A stretch of DNA of 64,000 nucleotides from NCBI GenBank assembly GCA_964600785.1, contig CAZRKH010000091.1, positions 1 through 64,000 of the forward strand, in the 5' to 3' direction. A model generated the notes under the pieces. It ran no database searches. It was given only the letters and a program-made list of their open reading frames with translations, and had not been told where the DNA came from. Made by a program: the position numbers and the translations under genes. Of this stretch, positions 15,499-23,831 are shown one piece after another. The stretch's first letter is position 1. Each line of letters starts with the position of its first letter. This DNA is from M30B53 sp964600785 (GTDB lineage: Bacteria > Planctomycetota > Planctomycetia > Pirellulales > UBA1268).

Positions 15499-17298
15499 CT
15501 AACTGTCAGCCGGCAGCCGGCTGGTCTCCACGCTGGGCGTGGGTCCGGTGCAGGCCTTCATGAACTCGACGAGATCGGCCTTGTCCTGCTCGCTGAGCTT
15601 GAGCGGCCGGATCTTATCGCTGAGATGCGGGTTGGGATGGCCGCCCTTGGCGTACCACTCCACCACCTCCTCGAGCGTGGCCACCGAGCCGTCATGCATG
15701 TAGGGTGCCGTGAGGGCCACGTTGCGGACCGTCGGTGTCTTGAAGGCACCGGTATCCGCGGGGTCTTTGGTCACGGCGAAGCGGCCGAGGTCGGGATTCT
15801 CCCTGTCCATCCCGATCCCGACATTGTGGTACTTCTCGTCGGCGAGGTTGGCACCCACGTGGCAGGCGGTGCAGTTGCCCTTCTCGCTGAAGAAGATGTC
15901 CCGCCCCCGCTTGGCCGACTCGCTCATCGGGTTGGCCTTGGCCCCGGCGGTGAGCATCGCATATTTCTCGGCAAGTTCGGGGTCGTCGGCGATGTCTTCC
16001 TCGTCGAGAGCCTCGAACGGACGCAACAGTTCGTTGTAGTCGTAGGGCGAGGGGGCCGTCACGATCGCCCGCTCAAAGGTGGCGATCGCGTCGCCCACGC
16101 GGTCGATCGTGAGTTCGCCGAAGATCGCCGCGAACTGCCGCGCGTAGACCGGCATCTCCGAGAGCCGCTTGACGACGCCCTCATGGGTGAAACCCATCTC
16201 GATCGGGTTGGCGATCGGGCCGACCGCCTGCTCCTCGAGCGAATCAACACGGCCGTCCCAAAACTGCTCGCCCGAGAGAATGCGGTTGTAGGCGACCGGC
16301 GAATTGCGGCCGCCCTGTTGGCCGTCGATGCCGACGCCGAACTGCGTGTGGGCGGTGTAGCCCTGATCGGGAGCGTGGCAGCTGGCACAGCTGACGGTCG
16401 AATCCTTGGAGAGCCGCGGATCGAAGTAGAGCTGGCGGCCCAGTTCAATCTTGGCCCGCGTGAGCGGATTCCGATCGATCCCCTGAATCTGGGTGGCACC
16501 AGCCGCCAGGCCCAGGGGAAGGACCGGATCAAGCTCGACGTGGTTGGCCGGGTCGGCGAGCCAACGGTCGATCTGCTCAAGCGTGATCAGGCCGCTGCCC
16601 GGCACCCCGGCGGTGAGTGCCGGGTCGCCGAGTTCCACCTGCTCGCGGGGCATCCCAGCCGCCGCGGCCACCGCAGCCCGGGCCTTCTCGAGGGCCGCAG
16701 AGTCGCCCCCGCCGCCGGTCGCCTCCTTGACCCGCTCGATCGCCTTGCCGGCCGCCTCCTTGGTTTTTTCGACCGCGTCCTTCGCGGCCTCACCGGCCTT
16801 TCCAGCGGCCTCCTTGGCCGCCCCACCCGCCTCGCGGGCACCCTCGCCAGCCTTCCCGGCAGCCTCTTCAACCGCCTCCTTCACACTCTCGGCCGCCTCG
16901 CCGGCCTCCTTCTTCATCTCGGCGGCCTCTTTCTTCGAGGCCTCGATCACCTCCTCGGTCTTCTTCTCGACCGCCTCGGTCGCCTCGCCGGCCGACTTCT
17001 TGGCTTCATCGATCACGCGGTCGGCCTCGTCCTTGGCGGCATCGACCGCTTCCTTCGCCTTCTCGCCGAGCGTCTCGTCGGCCTTGCCCTCGCCGCCGTC
17101 GGCGGGCACCATCTCGATCTCTTCGACCTCCACCACCTCTCCGGCGGGCTTCTTCGGTTCGGAGGGGGCACAGCCTGAAAGCAGCATGGCACACGGCAGC
17201 ACGACGGCTGCAAGCATTCCCAGGCGGCGGCATGCACCACGGTGCTCCCCGGGCTCAACAACGGACGGCTTCTCGGCCTCGGCATGGACACGTGACAT
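15499..17298 (-). CDS. Di-haem cytochrome c peroxidase-type lipoprotein with LEA-like helical insert
   Basis: A 599-residue exported lipoprotein: a lipobox LLSGC puts the lipidated Cys at 43. Residues about 70-195 are an Ala/Lys/Glu repeat (units such as AKEAVDAAKDEADRVI and GKAGEAAKDAVEKTKEA), amphipathic and resembling LEA group 3 or apolipoprotein-like segments. The C-terminal 390 residues are a CcpA/MauG-type domain with haem sites CASCH (304-308) and CTACH (476-480), plus TPTVRNVALTAPYMHDGSVATLEEVVEWYAKGG split over its usual positions. The family reduces H2O2 with electrons from small cytochromes, or oxidises protein partners (MauG). Start could also be Met28 at 17217. The helical insert may tether or extend the enzyme across the periplasm. 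Confidence 0.92.
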   Translation of the reverse strand: MSRVHAEAEKPSVVEPGEHRGACRRLGMLAAVVLPCAMLLSGCAPSEPKKPAGEVVEVEEIEMVPADGGEGKADETLGEKAKEAVDAAKDEADRVIDEAKKSAGEATEAVEKKTEEVIEASKKEAAEMKKEAGEAAESVKEAVEEAAGKAGEGAREAGGAAKEAAGKAGEAAKDAVEKTKEAAGKAIERVKEATGGGGDSAALEKARAAVAAAAGMPREQVELGDPALTAGVPGSGLITLEQIDRWLADPANHVELDPVLPLGLAAGATQIQGIDRNPLTRAKIELGRQLYFDPRLSKDSTVSCASCHAPDQGYTAHTQFGVGIDGQQGGRNSPVAYNRILSGEQFWDGRVDSLEEQAVGPIANPIEMGFTHEGVVKRLSEMPVYARQFAAIFGELTIDRVGDAIATFERAIVTAPSPYDYNELLRPFEALDEEDIADDPELAEKYAMLTAGAKANPMSESAKRGRDIFFSEKGNCTACHVGANLADEKYHNVGIGMDRENPDLGRFAVTKDPADTGAFKTPTVRNVALTAPYMHDGSVATLEEVVEWYAKGGHPNPHLSDKIRPLKLSEQDKADLVEFMKACTGPTPSVETSRLPADS

Positions 17299-17435
17299 CG
17301 ATCAAAACTCCTCGAACGGGTATGCGAAAACCACCGACCGTTTCGATTCCAGGCCGGACCAACCATCGCCCATAAGTGTAGGCGAGCCGGGCGGCGGAAA
17401 ACAGACTGGCCGAAACCCCCGAGAGCCCTGAGGTT

Positions 17436-18101
17436 CTATCGCGAACGGCGGGCAGCCGGCAGGATCCGCCAGGCCATTCCCGCCACGCCGCCGCCGGCCA
17501 GCGGGCCGGCCAGACCGATCCAGAGCGTGGCGAAGTCGCCGCTGCCGACCGCCGAGGCGAGGGCCCTCGCGGGGTTCATGGCGGCCCCGGTCCAGGGGAT
17601 CCCGGCGATCGCCAGCCCGGCAACCGCCAATCCGACCACCAGCGGGGCCGCCCCGCCCATGCGGCCATCGACAACGCACGACAGGAAGGTCAAGGCCCAG
17701 ACCGCCGCCAACACCGCCTCGACCACCACGGCCTTTGTCGGGTCGGCCAGCGAGAGTTCCCCGACCGGCAGGCCGACCGCCGTGCCCGCGTCGGCCAGCA
17801 GCCAGGCCGCCAGCCCTCCGGCGATCGCTCCACCGAGGCACTGCCCGACGAGGCACGCAACAAGCCTCGGCAGGCTCGCGTTGCCGGTGGCGAAGACCGC
17901 CAGCGTGACTGCCGGGTTGGCCTGCACCGCCCCCGCCCGGCCGAAGGCATACATCGCCGCCATCACTCCCAGGCCGTAGGCCAGGCCGCCCGCCAGCCTT
18001 CCGGCGTCGCCGTCGGTGCTGCCGCTGCTCGCCAGAATCACCACCAGGCAGACCGCGAGCGATGCTGCCGCTTCGATGATCAGCCGCCTGAGGAGTTCCA
18101 T
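17436..18101 (-). CDS. Aquaporin (MIP family channel)
   Basis: A 221-residue inner-membrane channel with six hydrophobic segments and two half-helix NPA motifs, ANPAVT (about residue 62) and MNPARA (about 175). The Arg after the second NPA is the selectivity-filter Arg. The neighbourhood WTGAAMNPARALASAVGSG resembles water-selective aquaporins more than glycerol facilitators, which carry an Asp after the second NPA Arg. It lies between the peroxidase lipoprotein and sixA, all on the minus strand. Possible use is osmotic adaptation. Confidence 0.93.
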   Translation of the reverse strand: MELLRRLIIEAAASLAVCLVVILASSGSTDGDAGRLAGGLAYGLGVMAAMYAFGRAGAVQANPAVTLAVFATGNASLPRLVACLVGQCLGGAIAGGLAAWLLADAGTAVGLPVGELSLADPTKAVVVEAVLAAVWALTFLSCVVDGRMGGAAPLVVGLAVAGLAIAGIPWTGAAMNPARALASAVGSGDFATLWIGLAGPLAGGGVAGMAWRILPAARRSR

Positions 18102-18146
18102 CGGTGCTCGGCAAAACGGTGTGCGACCGCGATGGGGTCGCCTGAG

Positions 18147-18629
18147 TCAGCAGTTGAGCAGTTCGGCGTTGGCCAGCCAGACCAGTTCGCCCGCGTGGCC
18201 CAGCCCGTCATCGAGACGGATCGAGGCCACCGAGCCCTTCTGCATCCGCACCAACGCCGAGGTATTGCCGATGGCGGTGGCGACATGCCGCGAGACGCAG
18301 GGGTTGTGGCCCACCCAGGCGACCCGCATCGCCTCCTGCTCGAGCGTCCAGGCGGCGGTGGCATGCCAGTCGGAGCCCGGTGCGAGCAGATCGATCACCT
18401 CCAGTTCACAGCCACCAAGCCCGGCCGCCAGGATCTCCGCGGTCTCCCGGGCCCGCGGCAGCGGGCTTGTGGCGATCAGGTCGACCTGCATGCCGCCCTC
18501 GCGGAGCCGACGGGCCATCTTCTCAAACCGCCGGATGCCCTTCTTGGTCAGCTGCCGCGAGAAGTCGGTGCCGTCGGCGGCCATGTCCTCGGCCCAGGCA
18601 TGCCGCACGATGTAGAGATGGGTGGTCAT
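18147..18629 (-). CDS. sixA: SixA-type phosphohistidine phosphatase
   Basis: Small histidine-phosphatase-superfamily protein (160 residues). The start MTTHLYIVRHAWAED contains the catalytic His in RHA (RHG in most relatives); TSPLPRARETAEIL is the second signature and VGHNPCVS holds the second catalytic His. SixA removes phosphate from phosphohistidines of phosphorelay or PTS proteins. The start at 18629 was chosen because the sequence upstream is not conserved-looking and the catalytic motif normally begins within ten residues of the N-terminus. It follows the RNase HII-like gene on the same strand. Confidence 0.9.
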   Translation of the reverse strand: MTTHLYIVRHAWAEDMAADGTDFSRQLTKKGIRRFEKMARRLREGGMQVDLIATSPLPRARETAEILAAGLGGCELEVIDLLAPGSDWHATAAWTLEQEAMRVAWVGHNPCVSRHVATAIGNTSALVRMQKGSVASIRLDDGLGHAGELVWLANAELLNC

Positions 18630-18755
18630 CGTGGCTATCGCAACATCGCGGCTGGGAATCGGCAGGCGGCTCTCGTTCGCTGCGATTGTGCTTGCCGGCG
18701 ACGTCGCGGGCAAACCCCTCACCGGCACGCCGGGTTCGGCAGGACACGCCGCAGC

Positions 18756-19733
18756 CTATTGCCGCCGCCAGAGCGTCGCCTCGTCGATGCCCAGGCGGCG
18801 GATCGCCCCGTCGGCCTCGGCCCTCCAGCGGCGGGCATCGAGCGGGTAGCCGGCGGTGGGGGCGATGCCCGGAACCAGGCAGGCCCAGCGGCGGTTGAAG
18901 TGGTCCATCGCCATCTCGCGGACGAACTTTGCCGCCATGCTTGCCAGGGCCACCGGCGGCCGTCGCTCCCCGCCCACGGAAAATCCGATCCATGTCGCCG
19001 CCGTATCCTGCGGGAAGAGCCCGGGTGCCGCGGCGACCTCGTAGCTCGAACTGTCGGCCGCCTCGTTGAGCGTCTTGGCGACCCCGCCGAAGGCCCGGCC
19101 CACCGCGGCGGCATACCGCTTGCGACCGCCGTGGCGATCGCAGTGGATTCTCGCCGGCCGGCGGCTGTCGTGACCGCGGACTCCGGCGGCGAGGGCGAGT
19201 GTCGTCCGCGAGAGGATGTCGGATTTGTTCTCGCCCGCCTCGAGCAGCCTGTTGAAGCAGGCCGGGTAGATGCCGTGGCACGCAAGCCCGACCAGCCGCA
19301 CGCCCCCCGCTTCGAGCCGTCGGGCGATCGCTGCCGCGACGCTCTCGAGGGCGGCCGCGGCCGGGTCGTCGATCAGTTCGGCCTGCTCGATGCCCTCCCA
19401 CTGCGTTCCCTCGCCGTCGGCCGGGTCGGGGGTGATCCGGCCGACCGCCGCGGCGAGCGACCGCCACACCCGCGGCACGCTGCCGGAGATGATCGCGGCG
19501 GCGGCGAGCACGCCGCGGGCCAAGGGGCCGGCGGCCGGGTCGCCCCGCCGGAAGACCCGCTTGGAGTCGGCCCACACGATCCCGCCCTCGGCAAGGCCGC
19601 AAGCCACCGCCTCGGCGAGCCGATCGTCGGCCTGCCCGGCTGCCGCATCGACCTCCCAGGCGGTTGCCGCGACCACCAGCGGCCCGAGGTTGGGCCCGTA
19701 GCCGGCCTCGTCGGTGCCGATCACGAGCGTCAT
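18756..19733 (-). CDS. RNase HII-like protein
   Basis: A 325-residue protein whose N-terminus TDEAGYGPNLGPLVVAA matches the RNase HII active-site block (Asp-Glu pair at about 7-8), followed by WADSKRVFR where RNase HII has the Lys-Asp-Ser-Lys segment with a third acidic residue. A further block DRHGGRKRY and a late SMAAKFVREMAM resemble the later catalytic region. It is much longer than the usual 200 residues and lacks the canonical GRGPLAG wording, so it is a divergent relative rather than the housekeeping rnhB. RNA-DNA hybrid cleavage is inferred. Its start overlaps the stop of the SpoU methyltransferase by 4 bp (ATGA), so the two are translationally coupled. Confidence 0.72.
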   Translation of the reverse strand: MTLVIGTDEAGYGPNLGPLVVAATAWEVDAAAGQADDRLAEAVACGLAEGGIVWADSKRVFRRGDPAAGPLARGVLAAAAIISGSVPRVWRSLAAAVGRITPDPADGEGTQWEGIEQAELIDDPAAAALESVAAAIARRLEAGGVRLVGLACHGIYPACFNRLLEAGENKSDILSRTTLALAAGVRGHDSRRPARIHCDRHGGRKRYAAAVGRAFGGVAKTLNEAADSSSYEVAAAPGLFPQDTAATWIGFSVGGERRPPVALASMAAKFVREMAMDHFNRRWACLVPGIAPTAGYPLDARRWRAEADGAIRRLGIDEATLWRRQ

Positions 19734-20236
19734 CCACCACTCCCCGGATGCTGGCGGCAGTATTCGTAGATCGCGATCGCCGCGGAGGTTGCGGCATTGA
19801 GGCTGTGGGGCAGCCCCGCCATCGGGATCTCGGCCACGCGGTCGAGCTTTGCGAGCACCTCCGGTTCGAGGCCGGTGCGTTCGTTGCCCACCACGAGGGC
19901 CGTCTTGTGAACGAAGGAGAATTCGAAAAGCGACTCCGACCCACTCGCCTGTTCAAGCCCCACCAGTTCATGGCCCTCCGCCCGCAGCCGATCGAGCACC
20001 GGTGGGAGGCTGCGGTGCACCTCGAGGACCACCTCGTCGGCTCCGTCACGGGCGATGCGTCGGTCGAGCCCGCCGGCGCCGCAGGCGATGACCCGGCCGA
20101 TCCCGAAGCAGCCGCAGCTCCGCACGATATGGGAGAGGTTCACCCGGCTCCGCATCACGGCGCAGGCCACCACCAGGCCGCGGGCTTCCGCCGGGCGGCT
20201 CGGCGGGCGGTGGCGGACGTGTGCGAAACGAGGCAT
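19730..20236 (-). CDS. SpoU/TrmH-family RNA 2'-O-methyltransferase
   Basis: SPOUT methyltransferase (168 residues) that transfers a methyl group from SAM to a ribose 2'-OH in tRNA or rRNA. The trefoil-knot SAM site is visible as ALVVGNERTGLEPEVL and IPMAGLPHSLNAATSAAIA; the N-terminal motif is RSRVNLSHIVRSCGCFGIGRVI. A separate RNA-binding L30e domain is absent, as in TrmL-like or TrmH-core members. Start at 20236 (MPRFAHVRHR) was chosen on family length. It is the first gene of a unit running into the RNase HII-like gene; the divergent neighbour is the TlpA-like lipoprotein, about 110 bp away. Confidence 0.9.
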   Translation of the reverse strand: MPRFAHVRHRPPSRPAEARGLVVACAVMRSRVNLSHIVRSCGCFGIGRVIACGAGGLDRRIARDGADEVVLEVHRSLPPVLDRLRAEGHELVGLEQASGSESLFEFSFVHKTALVVGNERTGLEPEVLAKLDRVAEIPMAGLPHSLNAATSAAIAIYEYCRQHPGSGG

Positions 20237-20348
20237 CGCTGAGGACGGCGGGAATTCGCCGCGGTACGATTGGCGGCGGCGGTAATCCGATCCTAGCCGA
20301 CCGTGGACAAAGTGACCCGCCGAACATCTCCCCGCAGGAACCGGCCCC

Positions 20349-20891
20349 ATGCGAACGCCCCTTGGAATCTCCGCGATCTGCCTGCTCGTGTCCGCTGCCG
20401 CCACGGCCGGCTGCCGAGAGGCCCCGCCGCCGGCGGTTACCCTGCAGGTGGTCGATCATGCCGGGCTGCTTGCGAAGGTCGAATCATTTCGCGGGAAGGT
20501 CGTGGTGCTCGACTGCTGGAGCACCTCCTGCCCGCCGTGCGTCAAGGAGTTTCCCAGGCTGCTGGAGTTGGCCGCGAGGTATCCCGACGACCTCGCCTGC
20601 CTCTCGCTCTCGCTCGACTACGAGGGGATCGGCGATGTCGACGAGGTGATCCCTCGCGTCCGCGGCTTTCTCGAAAAGGTCGATGCCCGCATCACCAACC
20701 TCCTCTCCGGCGAGGAGGCCGACGCGATGCTCGACAAGCTCGAGCTGGTGAGCGTGCCAGGGGTGTTCGTCTACGGTCGCGACGGGAAGCTGCTCGAGCG
20801 GTATGACGACGACATGGCCGCCACGCGGTTGGGCCGCGGCTTTACCTACGAGGATGTCGAGCAGACGGTCCGGGACGCGATCGGGCCGTGA
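20349..20891 (+). CDS. TlpA-like thioredoxin-fold lipoprotein
   Basis: Exported thiol-disulphide oxidoreductase of 180 residues. The signal peptide ends in a lipobox-like ATAGC (Cys22). The redox motif is CWSTSCPPCVKEFP, with the active CPPC-type pair, in a thioredoxin fold; the cis-Pro region is VSVPGVFVYG. TlpA/ResA relatives reduce apocytochromes or other periplasmic disulphides. It could serve the nearby c-type di-haem peroxidase, though that gene is 3 kb away. It precedes the Opp-type binding protein by 38 bp and may be co-transcribed with it. Confidence 0.9.
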   Translation: MRTPLGISAICLLVSAAATAGCREAPPPAVTLQVVDHAGLLAKVESFRGKVVVLDCWSTSCPPCVKEFPRLLELAARYPDDLACLSLSLDYEGIGDVDEVIPRVRGFLEKVDARITNLLSGEEADAMLDKLELVSVPGVFVYGRDGKLLERYDDDMAATRLGRGFTYEDVEQTVRDAIGP

Positions 20892-20929
20892 CGGCGGCGG
20901 GCCTGCGCGTGCTGCGGAGATGACAAGAC

Positions 20930-22900
20930 ATGATGCCCAGCCGAGTTCGAGATTTCCTGCCCTGGCTGCTGCTGGGGCTGCTGGCTCTCGTGGCGGGCTG
21001 GGGCCTCTGGTTTCCCGCCGAGCGGGAGGCCGACTTCGCCTTCATCAACGGCACGGAGCCGGAGAGCCTCGACCCGCAGCTGATCACCGGCCAGCCCGAG
21101 GGCCGGCTCGCCGCGGCGCTCTTCGAACGGCTCGTGCGGTGGGATCCCCGTTCCCTGGCGGTGATTCCCGGTTTGGCCGAGTCGTGGGAAGTCTCCGACG
21201 ACGCCATGCGTTACAGCTTTACGCTCCGCGAGGCGGTCTGGTCCGACGGCACACCACTCGACGCGGAGTGCGTGGTCGCCTCGTGGCGACGGATGCTCGA
21301 CCCGGCCACCGCGGCTGAATACGCCTATCAGCTGTGGGCGATCAAAGGCGCGAGGGCGTACAGCAGCGGCCGGATCGCCGGTGGTGACCCCGTCGAAATC
21401 GAGCTGGATCGGACCGATCCGGCCCGTCCGCACGGCCGCGGGCCTGTCCTGCGGGGCGTGGCGTCGTGGGTCGGGCCGGCAGGGCGGCTGCCGCCATTCG
21501 ACGGCCCGCCCGATCCTGCGGCCGGGTGGTCAGCCGGCGAGGCCGGCTTCTTCGGCGGCGAGGGGGAGCAGGCCCGCGTGGTGGTGGTCGAGGGTGTCTG
21601 CTACGCGCCGCCGGATCACCCGCTCGTCGGCGAGGGACGGGCGACCGCCGCCCGCGCCGTGCTGCCCGACTTCAAGAAGTCTGTCGGCATCGCCGCGGAC
21701 GGACCCCGCAGGCTGCTGGTGACCCTCGAGCATTCCACGCCCTACTTCCTCCACCTGTGCGGCTTCTATCCGCTCTCGCCGGTGCCGATCCATGTCATCG
21801 AGCAGCATGGCTCGCCGGCCTGGACCAAGCCCGGCACCCTCGTGGCCAGCGGACCCTACCGTCTCGGCTTCCGCCGGCTGCGTGACCGGGTGCGGCTGAT
21901 CCGCAACGACCGCTACTTCAATGCCGAGGCCACCAGGCTGAAGGTCGTCGACGCGATGGCGGTCGAGTCGGCGGCGACGGCCCTGGCTCTCTTTGAAACC
22001 GCCGCGGTCGACTGGTCGACGACACTGCCCCCCTTCGTGGCCCGCACCCTCGCCTCGCGTGGCGATGAGAGCCTGCGGCTCTCGGAGGAACTGACGATCG
22101 GCTTCTACCGCCTCAACACCACCCGGCCACCGCTCGATGATGCCCGCGTGCGGCGGGCCCTCTCGCTGGCCCTCGATCGCCGGAGCATCGTGGATGCCGT
22201 CTACGGCCCCGGCGAGCCGGTCTCGCTGAGCTTCGTGCCCGCCGGGCTCGAGCAGGCGACCGGCTACCGCCCCGCCCAGACCGCCCCGAGGAACCCTGAC
22301 GAGGCCCGCCGGCTGCTCGCGGAGGCCGGCTATCCTGGCGGCCGCGGCTTTCCGCGGATCACGATCAGTTTCAATGCCGACGAGGGCCATCAGATGGTCG
22401 CCGAGATCGCCCAGGCCCAGTGGAAGGAGGTGCTGGGGATCGACGCGGAACTCGCCTCGATGGAGTGGGGAGCCTTCCTCGATTCCCAGAGCCGTCTCGA
22501 CTACTGGGTGGCCCGGGCAGGCTGGGTCGGCGATTACGTCGACCCCAACACCTTCCTCGATCTGTTCGTCAGCGGCGGCGCCAACAACCAGACCGGCTTC
22601 GCCTCGTCCGACTACGATCGGCTGGTGGCCGACGCCGCGGAGGCGACCGACCCGGCGGTGCGACACGGGCTCTTCCACGAGGCCGAGGAAATTCTGATGC
22701 GGGAGCTTCCGGTGCTGCCTCTGTTCACCCGCACGAGCAAAAACCTGGTGGCCCCGTGGGTCGAGGGCTTCACCGACAACCCGCTCGACATTCATCCTCT
22801 CGACCGGCTCGGCGTCGATGCCGCGATGCGGCAGGAGGCCCGCCGCCGCCGCCGGCTGCCGGCGGGGCAGGCGGCAGCAGCCGTGGGGGTGACGCGATGA
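20930..22900 (+). CDS. Oligopeptide-type ABC transporter substrate-binding protein
   Basis: Family 5 extracellular solute-binding protein (OppA/DppA type), 656 residues. An uncleaved-looking N-terminal membrane segment (LLLGLLALVAGWGLWF) suggests membrane anchoring. Family landmarks: GTEPESLDPQLI, LVRWDPRSLAVIPGLAESWEVSDD, FTLREAVWSDGTPLDAECVVASWRRMLDP, NPDEARRLLAEAGYPGG and LDYWVARAGWVGDYVDPNTF. The closest known function is peptide uptake, though such proteins also bind murein peptides, oligosaccharides and nickel. A Gly/Pro/Glu-rich insert of about 60 residues (140-200) is unusual. The stop overlaps the next permease start by 4 bp. Confidence 0.93.
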   Translation: MMPSRVRDFLPWLLLGLLALVAGWGLWFPAEREADFAFINGTEPESLDPQLITGQPEGRLAAALFERLVRWDPRSLAVIPGLAESWEVSDDAMRYSFTLREAVWSDGTPLDAECVVASWRRMLDPATAAEYAYQLWAIKGARAYSSGRIAGGDPVEIELDRTDPARPHGRGPVLRGVASWVGPAGRLPPFDGPPDPAAGWSAGEAGFFGGEGEQARVVVVEGVCYAPPDHPLVGEGRATAARAVLPDFKKSVGIAADGPRRLLVTLEHSTPYFLHLCGFYPLSPVPIHVIEQHGSPAWTKPGTLVASGPYRLGFRRLRDRVRLIRNDRYFNAEATRLKVVDAMAVESAATALALFETAAVDWSTTLPPFVARTLASRGDESLRLSEELTIGFYRLNTTRPPLDDARVRRALSLALDRRSIVDAVYGPGEPVSLSFVPAGLEQATGYRPAQTAPRNPDEARRLLAEAGYPGGRGFPRITISFNADEGHQMVAEIAQAQWKEVLGIDAELASMEWGAFLDSQSRLDYWVARAGWVGDYVDPNTFLDLFVSGGANNQTGFASSDYDRLVADAAEATDPAVRHGLFHEAEEILMRELPVLPLFTRTSKNLVAPWVEGFTDNPLDIHPLDRLGVDAAMRQEARRRRRLPAGQAAAAVGVTR

Positions 22901-23817
22901 TCGGCTTTCTCATCCGCCGGGTCTGCTGGCTGGCCATCACGCTGCTGGCGGTCTATACCGCCACCTTCTTTCTGATGCGGGCGGTGCCCGGCGGACCCTT
23001 CTCGGCGGAGCGACAGCCCCCGCCGGAGATCCGCGAGGCGATCGCCCGCCGTTACCAGCTGGATGCCCCCCTGGCCAGGCAGTACCTCGACGAACTCGGC
23101 CGGCTCATGTGGGGCGACATGGGAATGAGCTTCCGCCTGGCCGACTACTCGGTGGCCGAGGTGATCGCCGAGGGCTGGCCGGCGACCGCCACGCTCGGCG
23201 CGGTGGCGATCACGCTGGCGGTGCTCGTCGGCGGGGCGGCGGGGCTGCTCTCGGCGGCCCGGCCCGGCGGGATGGTCGACACGGCGGTGCGGGCGGTGGC
23301 GATGGTGGGCATCTCGGTGCCGAGCTTTGCCCTGGCGGGGCTGGCGGTGCTGCTGGTGGTCTACCGTTGGCGGCTGCTGCCGGCGGCGGGATGGGGCACG
23401 CTGCCACAACTGCTGCTGCCGGCCGGCTGTCTGGCGGCCGTCTATGCCGCCGAGGTGGCCAGGCTCGTGCGGTCGGGCGTCGTCGAGGCCCTCCAGAGCG
23501 ACTGGGTCCGCACCGCGAGGGCCAAGGGGGCCGATCGAAAGCGGATTCTCCTGCACCATGCCCTGCGGGGGGCGGTCGGGCCGCTGGTGAGCTTTCTGGG
23601 TCCGGCGATCGCGGGCATCCTCACCGGCAGCGTGGTGGTGGAAAAAGTCTTCGCGATCCCCGGTATCGGCTACCACTTCATCGAGGCGGCCACCCAGCGT
23701 GACTACACCCTGGCGATGGGTCTGGTGCTGCTCTACACGCTGCTGTTGGGCATGACCGGGATCCTCGTCGACCTGGTGCAGGCGGCCCTCGACCCGCGGA
23801 TCGAACTCCAGCGATAG
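22897..23817 (+). CDS. Opp/Dpp-type ABC permease, OppB subunit
   Basis: Inner-membrane permease of 306 residues starting MIGFLIRRVCWLAITLLAVY, the standard OppB N-terminus, with six predicted membrane segments. The EAA-like cytoplasmic loop reads RTARAKGADRKRILLHHALR, the site that docks an ATPase subunit. VVVEKVFAIPGIGYHFIEAATQRDY is a further conserved block. It is translationally coupled to the substrate-binding gene by an ATGA overlap and followed 14 bp later by the OppC gene. Confidence 0.94.
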   Translation: MIGFLIRRVCWLAITLLAVYTATFFLMRAVPGGPFSAERQPPPEIREAIARRYQLDAPLARQYLDELGRLMWGDMGMSFRLADYSVAEVIAEGWPATATLGAVAITLAVLVGGAAGLLSAARPGGMVDTAVRAVAMVGISVPSFALAGLAVLLVVYRWRLLPAAGWGTLPQLLLPAGCLAAVYAAEVARLVRSGVVEALQSDWVRTARAKGADRKRILLHHALRGAVGPLVSFLGPAIAGILTGSVVVEKVFAIPGIGYHFIEAATQRDYTLAMGLVLLYTLLLGMTGILVDLVQAALDPRIELQR

Positions 23818-23831
23818 CAGGCCCCCAGGGC

